Assembly: GCA_965197635.1 (NCBI GenBank) | Contig: OZ240218.1 | Coordinates: forward strand, 744,001-808,000 | Length of the DNA stretch: 64,000 bases | Direction: 5' to 3' | From: Bin87 sp965197635 | GTDB taxonomy: Bacteria > Chloroflexota > Dehalococcoidia > Lucifugimonadales > UBA3495 | Shown: in pieces, positions 62,894 through 64,000 of the stretch | Layout: each line of letters opens with the position of its first letter | Numbering within the stretch: position 1 is the stretch's first letter | Made by a program: the position numbers and the translations under genes | Notes under the pieces: generated by a model | What the model was told of the DNA's origin: nothing | Databases searched by the model: none | Seen by the model: only the letters and a program-made list of their open reading frames with translations

Positions 62894-64000
62894 CTAACCA
62901 ACGTTCGACGATGCGAATGTTGGCTGCGATGCAACCTGCGAGACCAGGTCACGCAGGAAGGGGCTGTCCCCCACTGCACGAAGGAATATCCCCCTTGCGC
63001 CATTTATATCTCGGTCCATTCCAAAACCGGCATCATCCCTGATCACTGTCCCACCACCGAGGTTATGCTTGACCACGCCGTCCCAACTCCGCGTCTTGCT
63101 GGTGTAGGCCTCGTTTACGTCCAACAGCGCCACCCCGCGCTGCCAGGCTTTCCAACTCAGACGTTGCTTGAACTCGTAGTGCCGGAAGCTCAGCATCATG
63201 CGCGCTGTCTTGCTGCGGATCTTGCGCCCCGCCCTGCGGGTCATGTCGTGAGTCTCAAACGTGGGTAGCAGGATGATCCCGTAGGTGCTGGTCAACCAGC
63301 GGGCAGCTTGCCAGTGCAGCTCGTCCACCAAGTTGGTGATCCGCTGCCTCATACGGGCCTGCGCCTTGCGCATGTTGCGCCGGCGACGGGCGCTGGGCTC
63401 AGTGGCAGTGCGGCTGACCAGGTCATCGAGCCAACGGCATAGCCGCTGGATGCGCCCGAAGGCGTGGTGGCCCACCTTGCCACAGTCGGTTTCGGAAAAG
63501 AACGTGAGAAACGTGCGAACGCCGGGGTCGAGCGCCACTACGCCATCGCCGCTTGGGGCCTCAATGTCGCATTGCGCCGGGTGCGGAACGACCAGCCAGT
63601 ATTGGCCGCGCACCTTCACCAATCGGCATTCCTTTTGCCCCGCCGGTATGGCCTCGGCCATGCGCAGCGGCCCAGGATGGTGTGATATACGCCCTGCTCC
63701 GCGGCGTCGTCGTCAGGGATGTAGCAGGACTGACGCGGGTTCTTCCGGCTTCGGAAACCGAGAACCGCTGGCTCTTCGTCCTGCCGTTCTCCCCGGGCCT
63801 GGGCCTGTTTGAGTTCCAAGTTGAATAACTTGACGTTGTTCATCGTGCGGCACGCATCTCGGACCGCCGTCCGCTTGACCTGATAGCGCACTGTCCCCCA
63901 CTCGGGATGCAGCACCTTCAACTCCGCCATCACCATGCCGGCGATGTGTTTCCACACCGCGGGTATACCCGACTGCAGGATCTCAACCGTCAGGTTGTAG
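62894..64000 (-). pseudogene. tnpB: TnpB of IS200/IS605 type, partial at window edge, one frameshift
   Basis: The gene enters from the right edge (YNLTVEILQSGIPAVWKHIA) and continues to DDDAAEQGVYHTILG, where a one-base change near 63680 moves it to LRMAEAIPAGQKECRLVKVR. The RuvC residues are in GVVALDPGVRTFLTFFSE (Asp), ILLPTFETHDM (Glu) and GMDRDINGARGI (Asp). The zinc ribbon before the last motif has lost its cysteines (SKTRSWDGVV and VIRDDAGFG, where CxxC pairs are expected). The stop is at 62894. The N-terminal part lies outside the window. Confidence 0.82.

Noticed and set aside
1..64000. CRISPR arrays or rRNA genes
   Set aside because: No regularly spaced direct repeats and no rRNA-like sequence were seen on either strand.

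Overview
This is about 64 kb of GC-rich bacterial chromosome that alternates ordinary metabolic genes with an unusually dense, layered collection of insertion sequences. The metabolic content suggests a Chloroflexota genome of the SAR202/Dehalococcoidia kind, probably marine or host-associated. It includes a luciferase-like F420-type oxidoreductase, an acyl-CoA-dehydrogenase-fold monooxygenase, two unsecreted substrate-binding-fold proteins, a cyclase, a crotonase, a thiolase-like protein with a zinc-ribbon OB-fold partner, and IlvD. This placement is inference: no rRNA or marker gene is present.

Layout. 1-174: start of a secreted protein running off the left edge. 288-3749: three insertion sequences (IS5, IS5/IS427, IS1380) stacked end to end on one CTTA target. 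4650-4724: tRNA-Ala. 4791-14375: metabolic block with a lactonase, monooxygenase and luciferase-like operon, two binding-fold proteins, a cysteine hydrolase, a VWA-domain protein and small membrane or coiled-coil proteins. 14673-22709: IS1380, IS66, tRNA-Phe, ISNCY, IS21 and IS4-like elements with a MITE. 22876-27967: YIP1 membrane protein, ilvD, a tandemly duplicated membrane-protein/crotonase junction, and a cyclase. 28234-32702: IS1182, a MITE, IS701 and IS630. 32854-34647: thiolase plus zinc-ribbon pair. 34671-38720: IS3, integrase and ASCH remnants and an intact predicted nuclease gene.

38956-45491 holds the most interesting cargo: a decayed two-gene module. An AAA ATPase with a DUF4143-type C-terminus is joined by an ATGA overlap to a large NACHT (STAND) NTPase that ends in a PD-(D/E)XK nuclease-like domain. 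An IS701 copy splits the NTPase, and removing it with one CTAG copy restores the reading frame exactly. The layout resembles STAND-type defence systems, but the gene also carries frameshifts and stop codons.

45488-53157 is a Russian-doll nest (IS21 containing IS256 containing IS701, and a second IS256 containing ISAs1). 53158-60560 has two IS607-type elements with their right ends facing each other around an intact SNF2 helicase/SWIM zinc-finger operon. 60992-62693 is a plasmid-type partition pair (ParA split by a second IS5 copy, plus a ribbon-helix-helix protein). A further TnpB gene runs off the right edge.

Many of the broken genes differ from intact frames by one base in a homopolymer, so some frameshifts may be assembly errors. 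Others are in-frame stops by substitution or clean insertions with target duplications, and those look like real decay. Integrase, ParA/RHH, ASCH, NACHT and SNF2 genes together suggest the right half is the relic of one or more integrated mobile elements.
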